Made by a program: the position numbers and the translations under genes. Shown piece by piece: positions 45,368 through 56,575 of a stretch of 64,000 nt of DNA. A model generated the notes under the pieces. The model ran no database searches. It was not told where the DNA came from and worked only from the letters and a program-made list of their open reading frames with translations. This DNA comes from Oreohelix idahoensis (Eukaryota > Mollusca > Gastropoda > Stylommatophora > Oreohelicidae): NCBI GenBank assembly GCA_024509875.1, contig JAMPIV010012247.1:418501-482500 (forward strand). The letters are read 5' to 3'. How positions within the stretch are numbered: the first letter of the stretch is position 1; each line of letters opens with the position of its first letter.

Positions 45368-46074
45368 AGCCTCGCAATGACATGTCATTGGGCCAAAAGA
45401 GCTGGAAAGCTCGAGTGCCGCTGGTTAGAGAAAAAAAATATATATGTATGTATATATATATTGATACTGTGGATATTTTTCAAATCACTGGTTGCAGAAT
45501 ATTATTACAGTGGAGACAGATCATACGTCAGTCACTGCTCACAGACATTTGCTTGCAAATTTTCAATGAACTTCCAGGAAGAAATAAACTATAAGTTTAG
45601 TAGTCTCCACCTGCTACAATGAAAGAGAAAGCACACAGAATCAGACAACGATAAAAATTGATCATCGGTTTTTTTTTTTAAAACCCAAAAACATTGACTA
45701 AAGACAATCAAGGGACTAGCTCAGTGGTGGCTCTATGCTCCGTAAGAGGCGCGACGGAAAATGAAGGTTAAAGCAACCATTGCTTTATATTGGGACACAT
45801 ACTCTTTTAGAGACAAAACTTATGTACAAAGAAGCAGACAAAGACAGAGGAGAGCATGGCTTGACAAGAAGAGGAATAAATTGCGAAAATGCTTGACTAA
45901 ACATAAGAAAGGGGAGGAGAGAAGGAGAGACTGGGGGGAGTTAAGGATGTTTGAATTGAGTAATTAGTTCCATGACATCGCTTTCACTAAAACATGTTTA
46001 AAGTAAAATGGCATAATGAACACACAGAGACTGATATATAAGAATCATACTACTAATTGCCAAGACCAGATCCA
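45368..46074. other. Mostly unannotated; GAT-SINE scrap
   Basis: 45722-45763 (CAGTGGTGGCTCTATGCTCC, then GTAAGAGGCGCGACGGAAAATG) matches the 3' end of the GAT-tailed SINE family. A 68-codon basic ORF (45761-45967) is unassigned. Confidence 0.45.
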
Positions 46075-46345
46075 GTGGTAGATTTCAGACTCAGTACCGG
46101 CCACTGCAGACTCAAAATACCATCTGTTCAACACATTTAACATCTCACAGATATGTGCCCATGTGAGAAGGACAAACAAACAGTGGATCGTGTCCTTTAA
46201 GACTTCGGTTCCTTGAGAGACACAGTGGCAGAATGATCTTCTCCAACCCACTCAAGGGAGAAACTGTTATCACGAGAGAAGCCTGAGACGCACTGCCAAC
46301 TTTATAAGATAGATAGATGATGTTATTTGAGGGCGAACGAAAAAG
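46075..46345 (+). pseudogene. LINE C C-terminus, copy 1
   Basis: Plus-strand text FRLSTGHCRLKYHLFNTFNI followed by CPCEKDKQTVDRVL matches the C-terminal metal-binding segment of I/Jockey-type LINEs (compare 52915-53226). A decayed end and a 3' terminus GGGCGAACGAAAAAGAAG (46330-46347) follow. Broken by stops. Confidence 0.65.
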
Positions 46346-46489
46346 AAGCCATCAATCAAAATGACGTTGAGATAATTTCTTTCTATGGAAAAAAAAAAAA
46401 TGAAAGTGAGCTGTTTCCGATTTAACAAAATTTTTACTAGACATTTTTCAAATAAACGTTTGCAGTACTACTTTCTCTCCTAATTCTAG

Positions 46490-46790
46490 AATCATCTCCT
46501 ATCTATCTGCCTTTCGGTCTTCCCGGGGTCTTGAAACCAGATCTTCTACTATTGTCGACGAGTAGGGATAATTGATCGGGCTCCATTCTAATGAGGTAGC
46601 CAAACCACTTCATTTTCTGTCTCTCTATATACTTGATGAAGGACGTAGTTGCTATAATTTATCTGACGTCATCATTTCTCATTCTGTCTCTCCTGGTAAC
46701 ATAAATGGCTTTTCTTAAGCTTGTCATCTCAGAGGATGTGATTTTCCTCTTCTGTGCTTTGGTCAGGGACCATGTTTGAGGGGTTTTTTT
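46490..46790 (-). pseudogene. LINE RT C-terminal fragment
   Basis: The complement reads YIERQKMKWFGYLIRMEPDQ across a small shift, then a GFKTPGRPKGR-like basic segment, the C-terminal region of RTE/CR1-like LINEs. No boundaries determined. Confidence 0.6.
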
Positions 46791-47739
46791 AGTTCGGTAT
46801 TTGCCTTTTTCTGGCGAGGTGCGTTCATTTCAACCTTTTTTGGTTATATCAGAGCGCATTTACCATCCCAAAAAAACAGTCAACTCTGTTAACTGCTAAC
46901 CCGATCAGCGTTGATAGATACTATCTCATGACAAGGACTAACATTATCTATCTGCTAGCATAAAGCCCTAAAAAAGGACTCGCCAGCTACGCCAACGCCC
47001 GAGCAAGGGGAATTATGTTTGAGGTGATCAGGGGTATTAATAGGAGAAATCTTAGGTATAAATAAGACAAATCAGAGGTATGAATGAAATAAATCAAAGG
47101 TAAGAAAGAACTTTAAAGCATAATATTCAAAAGATTGAGTCAGCATATTGGATAAAATATGATTTACTTATTGTTCTGACTGTTTGACATTCACTGTGAC
47201 AGACATAATGCATAAAGCAACACATACATAATATTATTTTCATAATGACAGCCAAGATCATGCTATTTTATGTTGTTGTACGTATATGTTATGATCAAAA
47301 TGTTATTTACAAACATTATATAACATAATGACATAATATCTAATTATTTATAATATTTACAAGGTCTGGCAGTGATTCCGTTTGAGACGTGAAACATACA
47401 ATTGTCAAATTAAATCCGACATTTCTACGGACAATATTTACATAATGACATGTTGTAAAAACAAGTAAAATATACTTATAGCATTCTCATCTCTCATTTG
47501 GATGAACAAATTCATGAAATATATAAATATAGAATTATTATAAATTCAGTGATCTCGTCTGTATTGCCCATGCTATGGATGTCAGGGGCGTATTTTCATT
47601 TGAATTTAATTCTGAATATAATCGTTCGAGCGGAAATCTTTTTCCAGTGCAGACTAGTAGTCAATAACAAAAGAATGAATAAGAAAAATGTAAAACTACA
47701 ACCAATATCAAGAAAAATTAGTGCAGTACAACACTGCAT
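46791..47739. other. Unannotated intergenic stretch
   Basis: AT-rich with repeated ATAATG/ACATAATA motifs around 47200-47460; nothing assigned. Confidence 0.5.
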
Positions 47740-47985
47740 ATCCCTGTCTACTTCCCGGGGGTCTAAGGAATGCTCCCTCATGTATTTCATACAAGGCGAC
47801 TAAATTGAGGTTGTGCGTGGTGCTGGCCTCTTCATAATGTAAAACACGTTTTTACAGAAACTACTGCTACACGAGCATGTGAATGTTTTGAGCAGGCTAC
47901 CTGAAAGGGGATCAGTTACACTGGTGGCTCCATGATCCATAAGGAGGTATAAGAAAATGGTGGTGATGGTGACAAAACTACACAC
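47740..47985 (+). mobile_element. GAT-tailed SINE-like element, copy 2
   Basis: Shares ACAAGGCGACTAAATTGAGG and CACTGGTGGCTCCATGATCC with the copies at 43.4 and 51.5 kb and ends in a GGTGATGGTGA tail. Confidence 0.65.
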
Positions 47986-48030
47986 TCTAACTTCCGTATT
48001 AATAAAGCTGTATCTGCTAAATATATTAAT

Positions 48031-48280
48031 AAAAAAAGGTAAAGGTAGACCCATAACAGATACTGCCGTAGGGGAGTGAAGTGTTAGAGACCTCACTATA
48101 CTAGGTCTAGCATCGAGAGGTGGGGTGACCAATTCCCTTTCTCATTGCCTTTTCCTTCCCTAACTCAAAGGCAGGTACCCATTTACAGCTGGCTAGACCT
48201 GAACGTTTCGGTACCGTGATTCGAACTCGGCACTTTTGCCGCGAGAGACCAGCGCTCTAACCACTCTGTCAATCGGACGC
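48031..48280 (-). mobile_element. tRNA-derived SINE, near full length (250 bp)
   Basis: Minus strand: the head GCGTCCGATTGACAGAGTGG, then TTAGAGCGCTGG (A box and D arm), and B-box GAGTTCGAATCACGG; then a body with AGCTGTAAATGGGTACCTGC and GTGAGGTCTCTAACACTTCA, and a TACCTTTACCTTTTTTT end. The head reads like a tRNA with a serine/leucine-like long arm, but mismatches and the attached body show it is a SINE. A body fragment of the same family is at 26945-27030. Confidence 0.78.
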
Positions 48281-48434
48281 TAAAAAAATATACTAATACA
48301 AAAATGTATATACCTGCTCACCCGGCAGTGACGGAATTGATAATACAGAGTAATATGAATTATAAAATAAAATAAAAAGTAAAGGGCCTACCCTAAATAG
48401 CTGGAAAAAAAAGAATATACGAAGGTATGATCAT

Positions 48435-49370
48435 CTCGAAGAAAGAGAATTCTCCAAACTTATGTAGATAAAGCAAGTCAGTAAAAATTCAAATACCTGG
48501 GCACATTAACAACATCAGAAGGGAGAAGTATCTCATGGAAAGTAATAGAAATGTCCAAGAAAAAAAAACATGCTATAAAATGAAAAGCGTTCTACGCAAT
48601 ACATTTTTATCAATCAGGGCTCAGAGGTATGGCGTCCGCCTCGAATTCTAGAGGTACCGGGTTCGATTCCCCGTTGAAGGAATATAATTTGTACACATTT
48701 TTTTTCAGAACCAGTGGTCCTAATGATGTTATACTCCACCCTGATCTCTTGGGTAGTGAGATCGGATACTTAGCCTTCTCGGATAAGGGCGAAAAAAAGG
48801 AGGTCCCATGTGCAAAAATCCTACGGCAGTTGGAAATAGTAAAGAGTAGGCCTATCAGGCCGCTGCCCTGGCAAAAATTAAAATATTAGAAACCTACCCA
48901 CCACAAAAATATTTGTAGAATCTGTGATTCCTATTTACACACATTGGGAGTCTCGCCGGTGCTACTGTCCGTGCACTGTGCTGAGATCCTCCTTGTATGT
49001 TCTAAGGGAGAAGATCGGAGCACTGATGGAGTTGTCCGTGTGCAATGAAGACTGTCCTTAAAACAAAACCAAATTTGTATCAATTGAAGAAAGAGAAATA
49101 GGCTATCAGTGTTACATAAACCGATCATATCATGTGGATGCGAGTCATGGACAATCAAGTGAACAAGCAAGAATATCCGTGTAGGCCACTGAGATGTTGT
49201 TTTCCTGAAAGCATGAAGAATACAATGGACAGCTAAACAAGTATTGATTGCGTGGACAAACAAGGCTTCAACATAATTTATAAACAGCACTACGGACAAT
49301 ACGTTGAGGGGCTTGACAACCTACGCTAGGAAAAATGATATTTGACAAGACAGAAGAAGAGAAGAGATGC
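48435..49370 (+). pseudogene. LINE RT fragment, split by a SINE
   Basis: 48440-48600 reads KFKYLGTLTTSEGRSISWK and a decayed KMKSVLRN block. 49100-49260 continues with MRVMDNQ (family CESWTI.K) and NTMDS.TSIDCVD-like text (family RIPWT..T). A tRNA-SINE (48608-48885) and unassigned sequence sit between. Order and strand fit one old plus-strand LINE. Confidence 0.6.
48608..48885 (+). mobile_element. tRNA-derived SINE
   Basis: Head with A-box-like CAGAGGTATGGCGTCCGCC and B-box GGGTTCGATTCCCCG (48658-48672). The body contains GATCGGATACTTAGCCTTCTC, then a GGATAAGGGCG segment and AGGAGGTCCCATGTGCAA. The 86-codon ORF over it is a by-product. Confidence 0.68.
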
Positions 49371-49516
49371 AGCTGTACTGTTAAAAGTGTAGTGTTTACT
49401 ACATTTCTACAAGATTCACAGGTACTTTAATTTTTTTTTAAACAGCATCAATTTGGAGGTGAAAACAAATATTTGGGAATAAATTAGCATAGCTGACAAA
49501 TGGACGCCAAACCAGG

Positions 49517-49566
49517 TTTTTTTTTTTTTTTTTTTTGCTGTATCGCCAGCGTAGCTAGTGTGTGTG

Positions 49567-49621
<55 letters not shown>

Positions 49622-49662
49622 TTTAAGCGGCCGCGGGGTGCGGGGGAAGGGGGGGGGGGGGG
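49517..49662. repeat. Poly(T), (GT)n and poly(G) cluster
   Basis: T20 at 49517-49536, (GT)n at about 49569-49618, and G12 near 49651-49662, within 150 bp. Confidence 0.95.
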
Positions 49663-49722
49663 AAGGGAGGGGGTGATGAACCTTACAAAGAAACGATCTC
49701 GTTCATGCAGTTTTCGAATATA

Positions 49723-51047
49723 CAAGGGGATTGACATAAGTCTTGGGCCTGACCATGAAGGACATGTCACAGAGAGATGAAATTTAGTATAGTGTTTATT
49801 CTTTTTCAATATAGCCACCATCTGAATTGACACACTTCTGCCATCTCTGCTTGACCTTGAAAAGACCTTGGGAGTAGAACACCCTATTTTTCAAATTAAA
49901 CCAGTCATCACATGCCAGTATAACCTATTCATCGGTCAAAATGATTTCCTTTTAGCTGTTTTTTAAGATTTGGGAAAAGAAAAAAGTCTGATGGAGCCAA
50001 ATCTGGAGAATATGGTGGGCGTGGAAGAATTTCAATATTCAAATCGTTGGCTGCTAGCTGCACAAGCCGTGCTTTGTGAGAGGGCGCGTTGTCTTGAAGC
50101 AAAGGAAGATTTTGAGTGCGCATTATCCCTCGTTTCCTGGTCACAACCTTTCTTAGTTTTGTGAGAAGATCTGCATACTACTGTCCATTAAATGTGTTGC
50201 CACGAGGCAGATAATCTTTCAAAAGGACACCTTTGCCGTTCCAAAAAAGAGTCGGCATCACTTTTCCTGCAGATTTCTGCGCCCTCGGCTTGACAGGTTT
50301 AGGGGAGCCCGGGGTTTTCCATTGCATGCTGGCAATTTTGGATTCGGGGTCATAATGGTGTACCCAAGTCTCATTTACTGTCACCATGGTCTATTAAAAA
50401 TTTTTTGACTGACACTGACACTTTTTGAGCAACTGTTGACAGCAATTTACCCTCGTTTGCTTCTGTTCACGTGTCAACAGTCGCAGAATCCAACGTGCAC
50501 ACACTTTTCTCATGTTCAGTCTGTTGTGTAAAATTCTATAAACTGTTCTTTCATTTAGTTTTACTTTACTAGCTATCTCCACAATTGTCATTTTTCGATC
50601 CTGGTCAATGATTTTCGTCACTCTTGTTGCATTTTCATCGTTGCACTCTGAGGCTGGTCTACCAGATCTTGGCAGATCAGCAACATTTGAGCGGACGCAC
50701 TTAAACTGTTGATACCAGTTTTTTTATCGAGGTATATGAAGGACAAGAATCACGAAACACTGGTTCCATCTCCCTGTGTATTTCTGTAGGTGTTTTTCCC
50801 TGAAACATCAGAAATTTTATCACAGCTCTGGCCTCCTTCTTTTCCATTGTTTTGTCAAATTTTTGGAGCAGCAGATCCGGTCAATAGGGTACATTGCGCC
50901 GTGCACCGTAGCGGGAAAATCCATTGAAGAAACAAACGCGTACTTTACACATTCAGTGCAAATATGATGAACTTTAAATGTGCCAAGTTTCATCTTCCTC
51001 CTGTGACTCCTTCATGGTCAGGCCCAAGACTTATGTCAATCCCCTTG
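49723..51047 (-). mobile_element. Complete mariner element (1.33 kb)
   Basis: Perfect terminal inverted repeats of about 38 bp (CAAGGGGATTGACATAAGTC...) at both ends are bounded by TA (49721-49722 and 51048-51049). Size and structure are those of a full-length mariner. Transposase is on the minus strand and mutated. The near-perfect repeats suggest a fairly recent insertion or good conservation of the ends. Confidence 0.93.
49796..50847 (-). pseudogene. Mariner (DD34D) transposase, inactive
   Basis: Starts MEKKEARAVIKFLMFQGKTP (ATG at 50847). Helix-turn-helix and linker include SGRPASECNDENA and IVEIASKVKLNERTVYRILH. The catalytic core has LLQDNAPSHKA and YSPDLAPSDFFLF with 34 residues between the second and third Asp, the mariner DD34D signature. 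The first catalytic position reads TVNETWVHHY where active mariners have GDE(T/S)W, so Asp is replaced by Asn. A T7 run at 50719-50725 adds a frame change, and more breaks occur near 50.39, 50.15 and 49.93 kb. The end (QKCVNSDGGYIEKE) is normal for the family. Confidence 0.9.
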
Positions 51048-51436
51048 TATTTTAGTAGCCAGCTCGAGGGTTTTCATTTGGAATACGGAAAATCACATTT
51101 GATCGCGGGGACACCGCGATTTTATATGTCAGCGGGAGAGGTGTAGTCCGAAATTACTATAGTTTAAAAAGCCTTTCTCCCGCCTCTCCCCGCAGTGGCC
51201 TAAATATCTACCAAATCATCCACTGGTATCTACCGTTTGCCACCCGCTGCGCTAGTAAATACTACTAGTCCTGTTGAGGGCTTAGTTTTCATCAACAATG
51301 CTCTAGAGTTCGACACAGTTCTCTTTCTTGAATGATATAACCGACAGACTTCTGCCTAGGTTAAAAGAAGAAGCGTGCCTCGCCATATTAAGGTAAACGC
51401 TTGAAAGAAAAAAATACATGGACCCCACACTCACAT

Positions 51437-51660
51437 CAGTCATCATCATCAAACTTTTCCTTCGTGGTTCACTGTAGCCGGTCTCCTCACAGCAAGCCTG
51501 CACCAAGTATACATTAGCTCTTGCTGTAGTGGTATCTGTAGCAGTCTGTTTTATATGGTCAAGTTGCCAGTCCTATAGACATCCTCACATTAGTCGCCTG
51601 CTACGACATGCCTCAGGGTACAGTAGTCCTATTCTTTCTTTGTCTTTTTAGAGACCCCTG
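51437..51660 (-). mobile_element. GAT-tailed SINE-like element, copy 3
   Basis: Complement of 51660-51437: GGCATGTCGTAGCAGGCGAC, then TTGGTGCAGGCTTGCTGTGA, then GTGAACCACGAAGGAAAAG and a GATGATGATGAC tail. The most compact copy of the family. Confidence 0.72.
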
Positions 51661-51825
51661 GGAATTACACGGGGGCCTATTTCAGTCAGCAATCATGATT
51701 GAATGATCCTGGCATATCTAAGACACATGTTATCTAGTTCAGTGTATAATTTTTGATTTTGAATGACTTATAAATCATTGTCATTTCCATTTATCCCACA
51801 CTCTTGCCTGAGTTTTCGGTGTCAT

Positions 51826-51994
51826 CAGTGGTGTATCTAAATTTAAGAAGCCCTGAAGCTTGAACTCTTGGAGGGGCCCCTTTTATTAAAAAAAAAAAAG
51901 TTTTGGGGATGGGAAAGAAACGTGTTATAGAGAAAACATGACTTGGGGGCCCTGAAGCTCAAACTTCATTAGCTTCATAGTAGATCCGCCTCTG
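51826..51994. mobile_element. hAT-type MITE (169 bp)
   Basis: Flanking octamers GGTGTCAT (51818-51825) and GGTGTCAC (51995-52002) match 7 of 8. Ends CAGTGGTGTATCTA and (complement) CAGAGGCGGATCTA match 11 of 14. Inside, two GGGGCCC(C/T) segments precede and follow an A-rich run. No coding. Confidence 0.82.
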
Positions 51995-52825
51995 GGTGTC
52001 ACAACTGATGCAAGGCAACACTAATCAAATAACTAAGTATTCTCTAAATACAGGGGTTCTTAACCTGTGGAGTGCCCCTCCCCAGGCAAAGTGCATAGGA
52101 GATACAAGGGAGTTGTTATAAAGCCTAGAAATCGGCTGGGTGCCAGGCATGACATGCGCCTAGCATTTCCAAGACTGTCCATACAGTTCCAGTCAACCTA
52201 GTCGAAAGCAGCAACAACTATCTCATTACGGTATAATAAATAAAGAGAGAACCGCGAGACCTGTGAACATTAAATAAATAAACAAGTAAAAACACATAAA
52301 CAGGTAACCGCAGGTACTCGTAGGATATAAGGTAGAAATGTTTAATTGTTGTCTAGTTTTCTAAGTAAATGTGTATTTATTTATTTATTCTGATTAAGGT
52401 AAAGGTTTTTATTTGTATTTTCTTCGTGTACGTGAAGAATCGGCTAGAAATAAAAACCCAGCAGTAAAATCTTAATTATGTCTTGATTGTTTCACTGATT
52501 AATTTATGGAAGGACAGGAGATATAAACGTTAAGTGCATTCTCTGGGAAGGTGTGACTGCGACGGGGTTAAGAGTCTATGTCTTAATACGACAAAGAATA
52601 CACAAAAACAGTGTTAATGTTATGTTTTCAGTGAAGACGTTCAAGATAGATTTTATAACAAACTAAAGTCAATAAAATGGTCCATATCCTCTTTTCTGAG
52701 GTATCCATATATATTAATTATGTTAAAGCAACAGTTGAAAAACAAAAGACAAAAATTCGGCCAAATTACAAATGTTTTAATAATAGTATTATAGTCAGCA
52801 CACTCTGGAGCACATGACAGCAACA
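51995..52825. other. Unannotated; one orphan hAT-like end
   Basis: CAGGGGTTCTTAACCTGTGG at 52053-52072 resembles a hAT/MITE terminus, but no inverted partner is visible. The rest is AT-rich and unassigned. Confidence 0.45.
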
Positions 52826-53455
52826 AAAAACATGCCAAGTATTCCTGCCCTTTGTCACGCGTTCAAGGTCTTTCCATGTAGCCTTGATCCTGTCTTCATC
52901 ATCTAGGCCACACACACAATGATGCATATTACCAGTTCAGCAGAAGAGAACAAGTCGTAATCTTCAAATTTCGCACAGGCCACTACAAATTAAGATACCA
53001 TCTATTTAACAAGATGAAGATAGGACCTACTGATGAGTGTAACTGTGGCACCGATAAAATGACTGCTGAACATCTACTTCAAAGGTGCCTAACATGTGAG
53101 GAACAGAGAAAGCGCATATGGCCATCACTAGTACTATTTCTGGAAAAACTGTATGGAGATACCAACAACAGGCTGACCACTGCTTTCTTTGAACATACAG
53201 TATTTCAAGTTGACGTCGGAGAGTGAACGAAGAAGAATGTCTGTTTCCAGTTCTCTTTTCCATGTTTTTATCTTCTCTTATCTTGGGCTTCCAGAGCAGG
53301 AATTGTCTTGTAATACTATCGTCTGGCTTTTTTAATGTGTGCCAGAGCCTTCTCTTCACCGCCTTCACTCTTTTGTTTATTCGGTTATCTGCACATAGGT
53401 GATCTTGTCATACAATTTAAATCGTCCAGTTCTGCGCAATCTTAACAGACCCTGA
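52826..53455 (-). mobile_element. LINE B fragment interrupted by LINE C
   Basis: Minus-strand LINE B pieces at 52826-52910 (complement of ACATGCCAAGTATTCCTGCC) and 53232-53455 (complement encodes RRLWHTLKKPDDSITRQ) are separated by a plus-strand LINE C fragment. No clear TSD. Confidence 0.65.
52915..53226 (+). pseudogene. LINE C C-terminus, copy 2
   Basis: Open reading of about 103 codons: NDAYYQFSRREQVVIFKFRT, GHYKLRYHLFNKMKIG, then CNCGTDKMTAEHLLQRC, a Cys-x-Cys-x8-His-x4-Cys metal-binding motif found at the C-terminus of I/Jockey-like LINE pol proteins. Stop at 53224-53226 is followed at once by ACGAAGAAGAA, so this is the natural 3' end. 5'-truncated. Confidence 0.8.
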
Positions 53456-53480
53456 AACCATCACCAGAACTGCAATACTG

Positions 53481-54063
53481 TGGACGAAGAGGCGGGTGAA
53501 GAGTCTGTTAGGACTTATATATTTCTATAACATGTTCATCCCAAATTTTTCTACTATGGCTGAGCCGCTGACTGCACTCACCAAAAAGGGGCAGCAAAAT
53601 AGAGTCCGATGATCGAATGACTGCGACAAAGCACTGGGTAGGGTAAAAGAAATGTTTTCCAAGAAGCCCATTTTGGGGTTGCCGGATTTGGGCAAACCAC
53701 TGATACTACACACCGATGCTTCGTCGGTAGGCATTGGGGCCTGCCTTTTGCAGGACCATGATGGTGCACTTCATCCGGTGTTGTACGTCAGTCGGAAGTT
53801 GTTGCCAGCAGAGACAAGGTACTCCACTATATCGAAAGGGAGTGCCTTGCTATTGTGTGGGCTGTCTCTAAGCAAGGTACCTGTTGGGGGCGCATTTTTA
53901 CCTCCAAACGGACCATAAACCGCTGATATTTCTGCAGTCGACTAAATCCACCAGTGCGAAGTTGACTCGGTGGGCGTTATTGCTTCAGCTGTTTCATTTT
54001 ACCATTCTCCCGATTGAAGGAGTCCATAATGTAGTAGCGGACGCCCTGTCCCGATTGTTATTT
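53481..54063 (+). pseudogene. Ty3/gypsy RT-connection and RNase H fragment
   Basis: Text begins VKSLLGL...FYNMFIPNFSTM and MAEPLTALTKKG, then LILHTDASSVGIGACLLQ (first RNase H Asp), SRKLLPAETRYST, a frame change near 53833 in the ERECLAIVWAV block, LQTDHKPLIFL, and VVADALSRL. The upstream RT is missing. The frame runs on to 54288 with a basic tail (FHIVRHHKGRVFRMWLKGR) that I cannot classify. A likely LTR follows. A different family from the Gmr1-like element, judging by sequence. Confidence 0.8.
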
Positions 54064-54392
54064 TTTGGAAAGGACAGGAGCGTTTCCCGAAAATTCATTT
54101 TTTGGTCTCTTTTGTGTGTGTGCATAACATCGTGTGTAGCAACTAATTGCAAATCTTGTAGAGTGGATTCATTCTTATACTTCAACATCGTGAGTGGGTG
54201 TAAGGTTTATGTACATTGTTTTCATATTGTACGTCACCATAAAGGCAGAGTGTTTCGAATGTGGCTGAAAGGAAGAGTACGGGAGTGAGCGAATCTGTCA
54301 TACAGATATTTAGTTACACTATGGGATAATTACGAAGATAACCAGGTGAGGCAGCTATTGTTATTTTTTCGGCTGCCGTTACCTCGGGTGAC

Positions 54393-55227
54393 ATGTTATG
54401 TACTGAATTTGGGAGTTTCGCCAAGTTGACTGATTTTGTATATGTTAGATTGGTACAGGGCAAGAATGGCACTTACAGGACAGAGAACAGTATGCTGTTA
54501 GGCGGCATAGGGGTCTCCGAACTGGTCTTCAGGTCGGGGCCCAACATCCTCCGGATGGAAGAAAACTTCCTTTTCTTTCTTAAAAAAAGGGGGGGGGGTG
54601 TGGATGTCACTTCGCTATTTCACTGTACGAGAAACCTCTTGTTCGTAAATCGAGCAAGCCATTCGGAAGCCGGAAAGGCTGACGAAGGTAGCCGAATGAC
54701 TAGGTCATGTGGCCAGCGGAAATTTGGGCGCGAAGTCATTCGCCCAGACTATTCGTCGTAAGATTGTAGTCCTGTGTGGACGTTCTCTACCAGCTGTGTG
54801 CTGTCAGCCCTGGATGGCGTTTTTCGGGAGAAAGCATCCGCCATTCGTGCCGTGTCTTGCTGCCAATATGTTTGAGAGGTAGTTAGTCTCTCGGTTGGGT
54901 CTTTTGTGACCGGAGGTCTTTTGTAAGTACGATCGATTTGTATATGCTATTCGTCATTGTGACATAGTCATATTTTGCCGCTCATGTGAGCGGAATTCAC
55001 ACTGTAACAGATACGTCGTGTTTCGCCTAGATTTCTAGTACGCATTAGCTGGTACTGGCAATATATCTATTCATTGTGTATGTCATTATGGCCGGTTGTG
55101 GCCAAATGGTTTTGTGGATTAATAAATGGATTCTAGCTGTGTAGCAGTGCTATTTCCTTGTGTCAGCCATTGTGCCTGTGGTCGTCCTCTAGTATACACG
55201 AGCCAGTGTTTCGTATAGTAAATCCAA
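54393..55227 (+). repeat. Probable LTR of the Ty3/gypsy fragment
   Basis: Starts TGTTATGTACTG and ends AAATCCAACA (TGTT...AACA inverted motif); contains AATAAA near 55120 about 105 bp before the end, as in LTRs. Only one copy is in the window, so the limits are tentative. Confidence 0.5.
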
Positions 55228-56369
55228 CACGACATTGGTAAATCCTTTACGAGTGGGGGTAGCCAGCTAGCATCTTCCCCACCCGGTTAAAGAGGCTTCT
55301 GACAGCTGGGCGAAAGCGAAAGCAAGGACGGACAAAAACCACCAGGCGAAGAATTTCGAGGCGGAGATATTAAGCCTGACCTAAAGCTGAGGCACCACAC
55401 TGTCGCACAATGTGATTGGGATTCGATATCTAGATAATCAAAACAAAGTGAACACCGTCGAAACATGTGTATTGCTAATAGCTCGACCAATGAAACGAGA
55501 GCCTGCTACACGGAGTGTCCGAGATCGTCTAGGCCTAACAACAGGGGAGGAGAGAATTGTAGAAACTTGGATGTGTTTCCATTAACAGTAGAGAGCAACA
55601 CGAGGATTTCTTTTGATAAAGCTAGTCTAGTTACATAGTACAGATTTGGAGCTTTCTTCTGACACATGTATCATCGTTCTGTGAGCTGTATAAGCGGGGG
55701 AAAATTAGCGTTGAAGGCAGTAAAACTTGTTATTTGAAGTGTTTCACTGTTTCGGCTGCCTTGGAAAGAGATACCTGGGTCAGATGTCAGAGAAAGTTAG
55801 CTATAACGATAGATCCAAATCGTCTTAGTTGAACTAGCTTTGGATGAAGCAAATCGGTTGGATATTAACTGAGAAAGGCCTATTGGAAGTTTTAGAACTA
55901 ACACAGTTTGTCTAGGAACGACAGATTCTTGAAGTGTTGGAAGGAAGGAGGGATGAAACATAATAGCCAATCAGCGCGGAGTCACGGATTCACGCAAGAT
56001 GGCTGGCCAAGAAGAAAACAGAATCATTACAAATAAATTGATTTTAATTGTAACTTGGATTTTGATAATTTCATAAAGTTACCATTGAGTTCAGTTTGAA
56101 TTTCTTTGTTAGTTAAAGCATAGAATAGTTATTACGAGAAGACGCTCTAGGCTCTTGATCTTCTTATTACCACCGGACCAGGGGTCTTTACTGTCTGACT
56201 ATCATTTGTGCTGTCATACACCAGTGCTCATTTCTGAGACTGTGGTATATCGTGGAGTTCATTATTCTTTATTGAACTATCGTCGACTGTCATCAAGACA
56301 ACAACCACTATACACACACGAAGAATGGCTGTCGACTGAGCAAAGTGGGGACAGTTTGTTACCGCCCTA
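55228..56369. other. Unannotated intergenic stretch
   Basis: No recognised ORF, repeat or terminal structure; ORF 56155-56415 has no motif. Confidence 0.5.
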
Positions 56370-56440
56370 CATGACGCCACTAGGCGTGATGGTCACTGAT
56401 TGCTTTGTCAGTTAGTGACCAAGGACCAAAAAAAAAGAGA
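56370..56440 (+). mobile_element. S2/S3-type SINE 3' end fragment
   Basis: GACGCCACTAGGCGTGATGG, then GATTGCTTTGTCAGTTAG and an A-rich tail instead of GAA; matches S2/S3 3' sequence. Confidence 0.7.
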
Positions 56441-56575
56441 AGTTCTGCGCAAGCACCCATTCAAAGAAGTCTACATTTCTGGTTGCCATTGTTGTTGTTG
56501 TCCATGTTTCAGAACCATACAAAAGGACTGGCCTGAGAATGTGGTGAAATTGTCTGCACTACAGAAAATGAATAA
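56441..56575 (-). pseudogene. LINE B fragment
   Basis: CTGCGCAAGCACCCATTCAA, then a GTCTACATTTCTGGTTG segment, corresponds to 16503-16560 (CTACGCAAGCACCCATTTAT). Continues into the YGSE-like thumb region, decayed. Confidence 0.55.

Noticed and set aside
53481..54288. Second Gmr1-like element
   Set aside because: RNase H next to an LTR is suggestive, but RT and integrase are missing and a deletion explains it equally well; kept only as a question.
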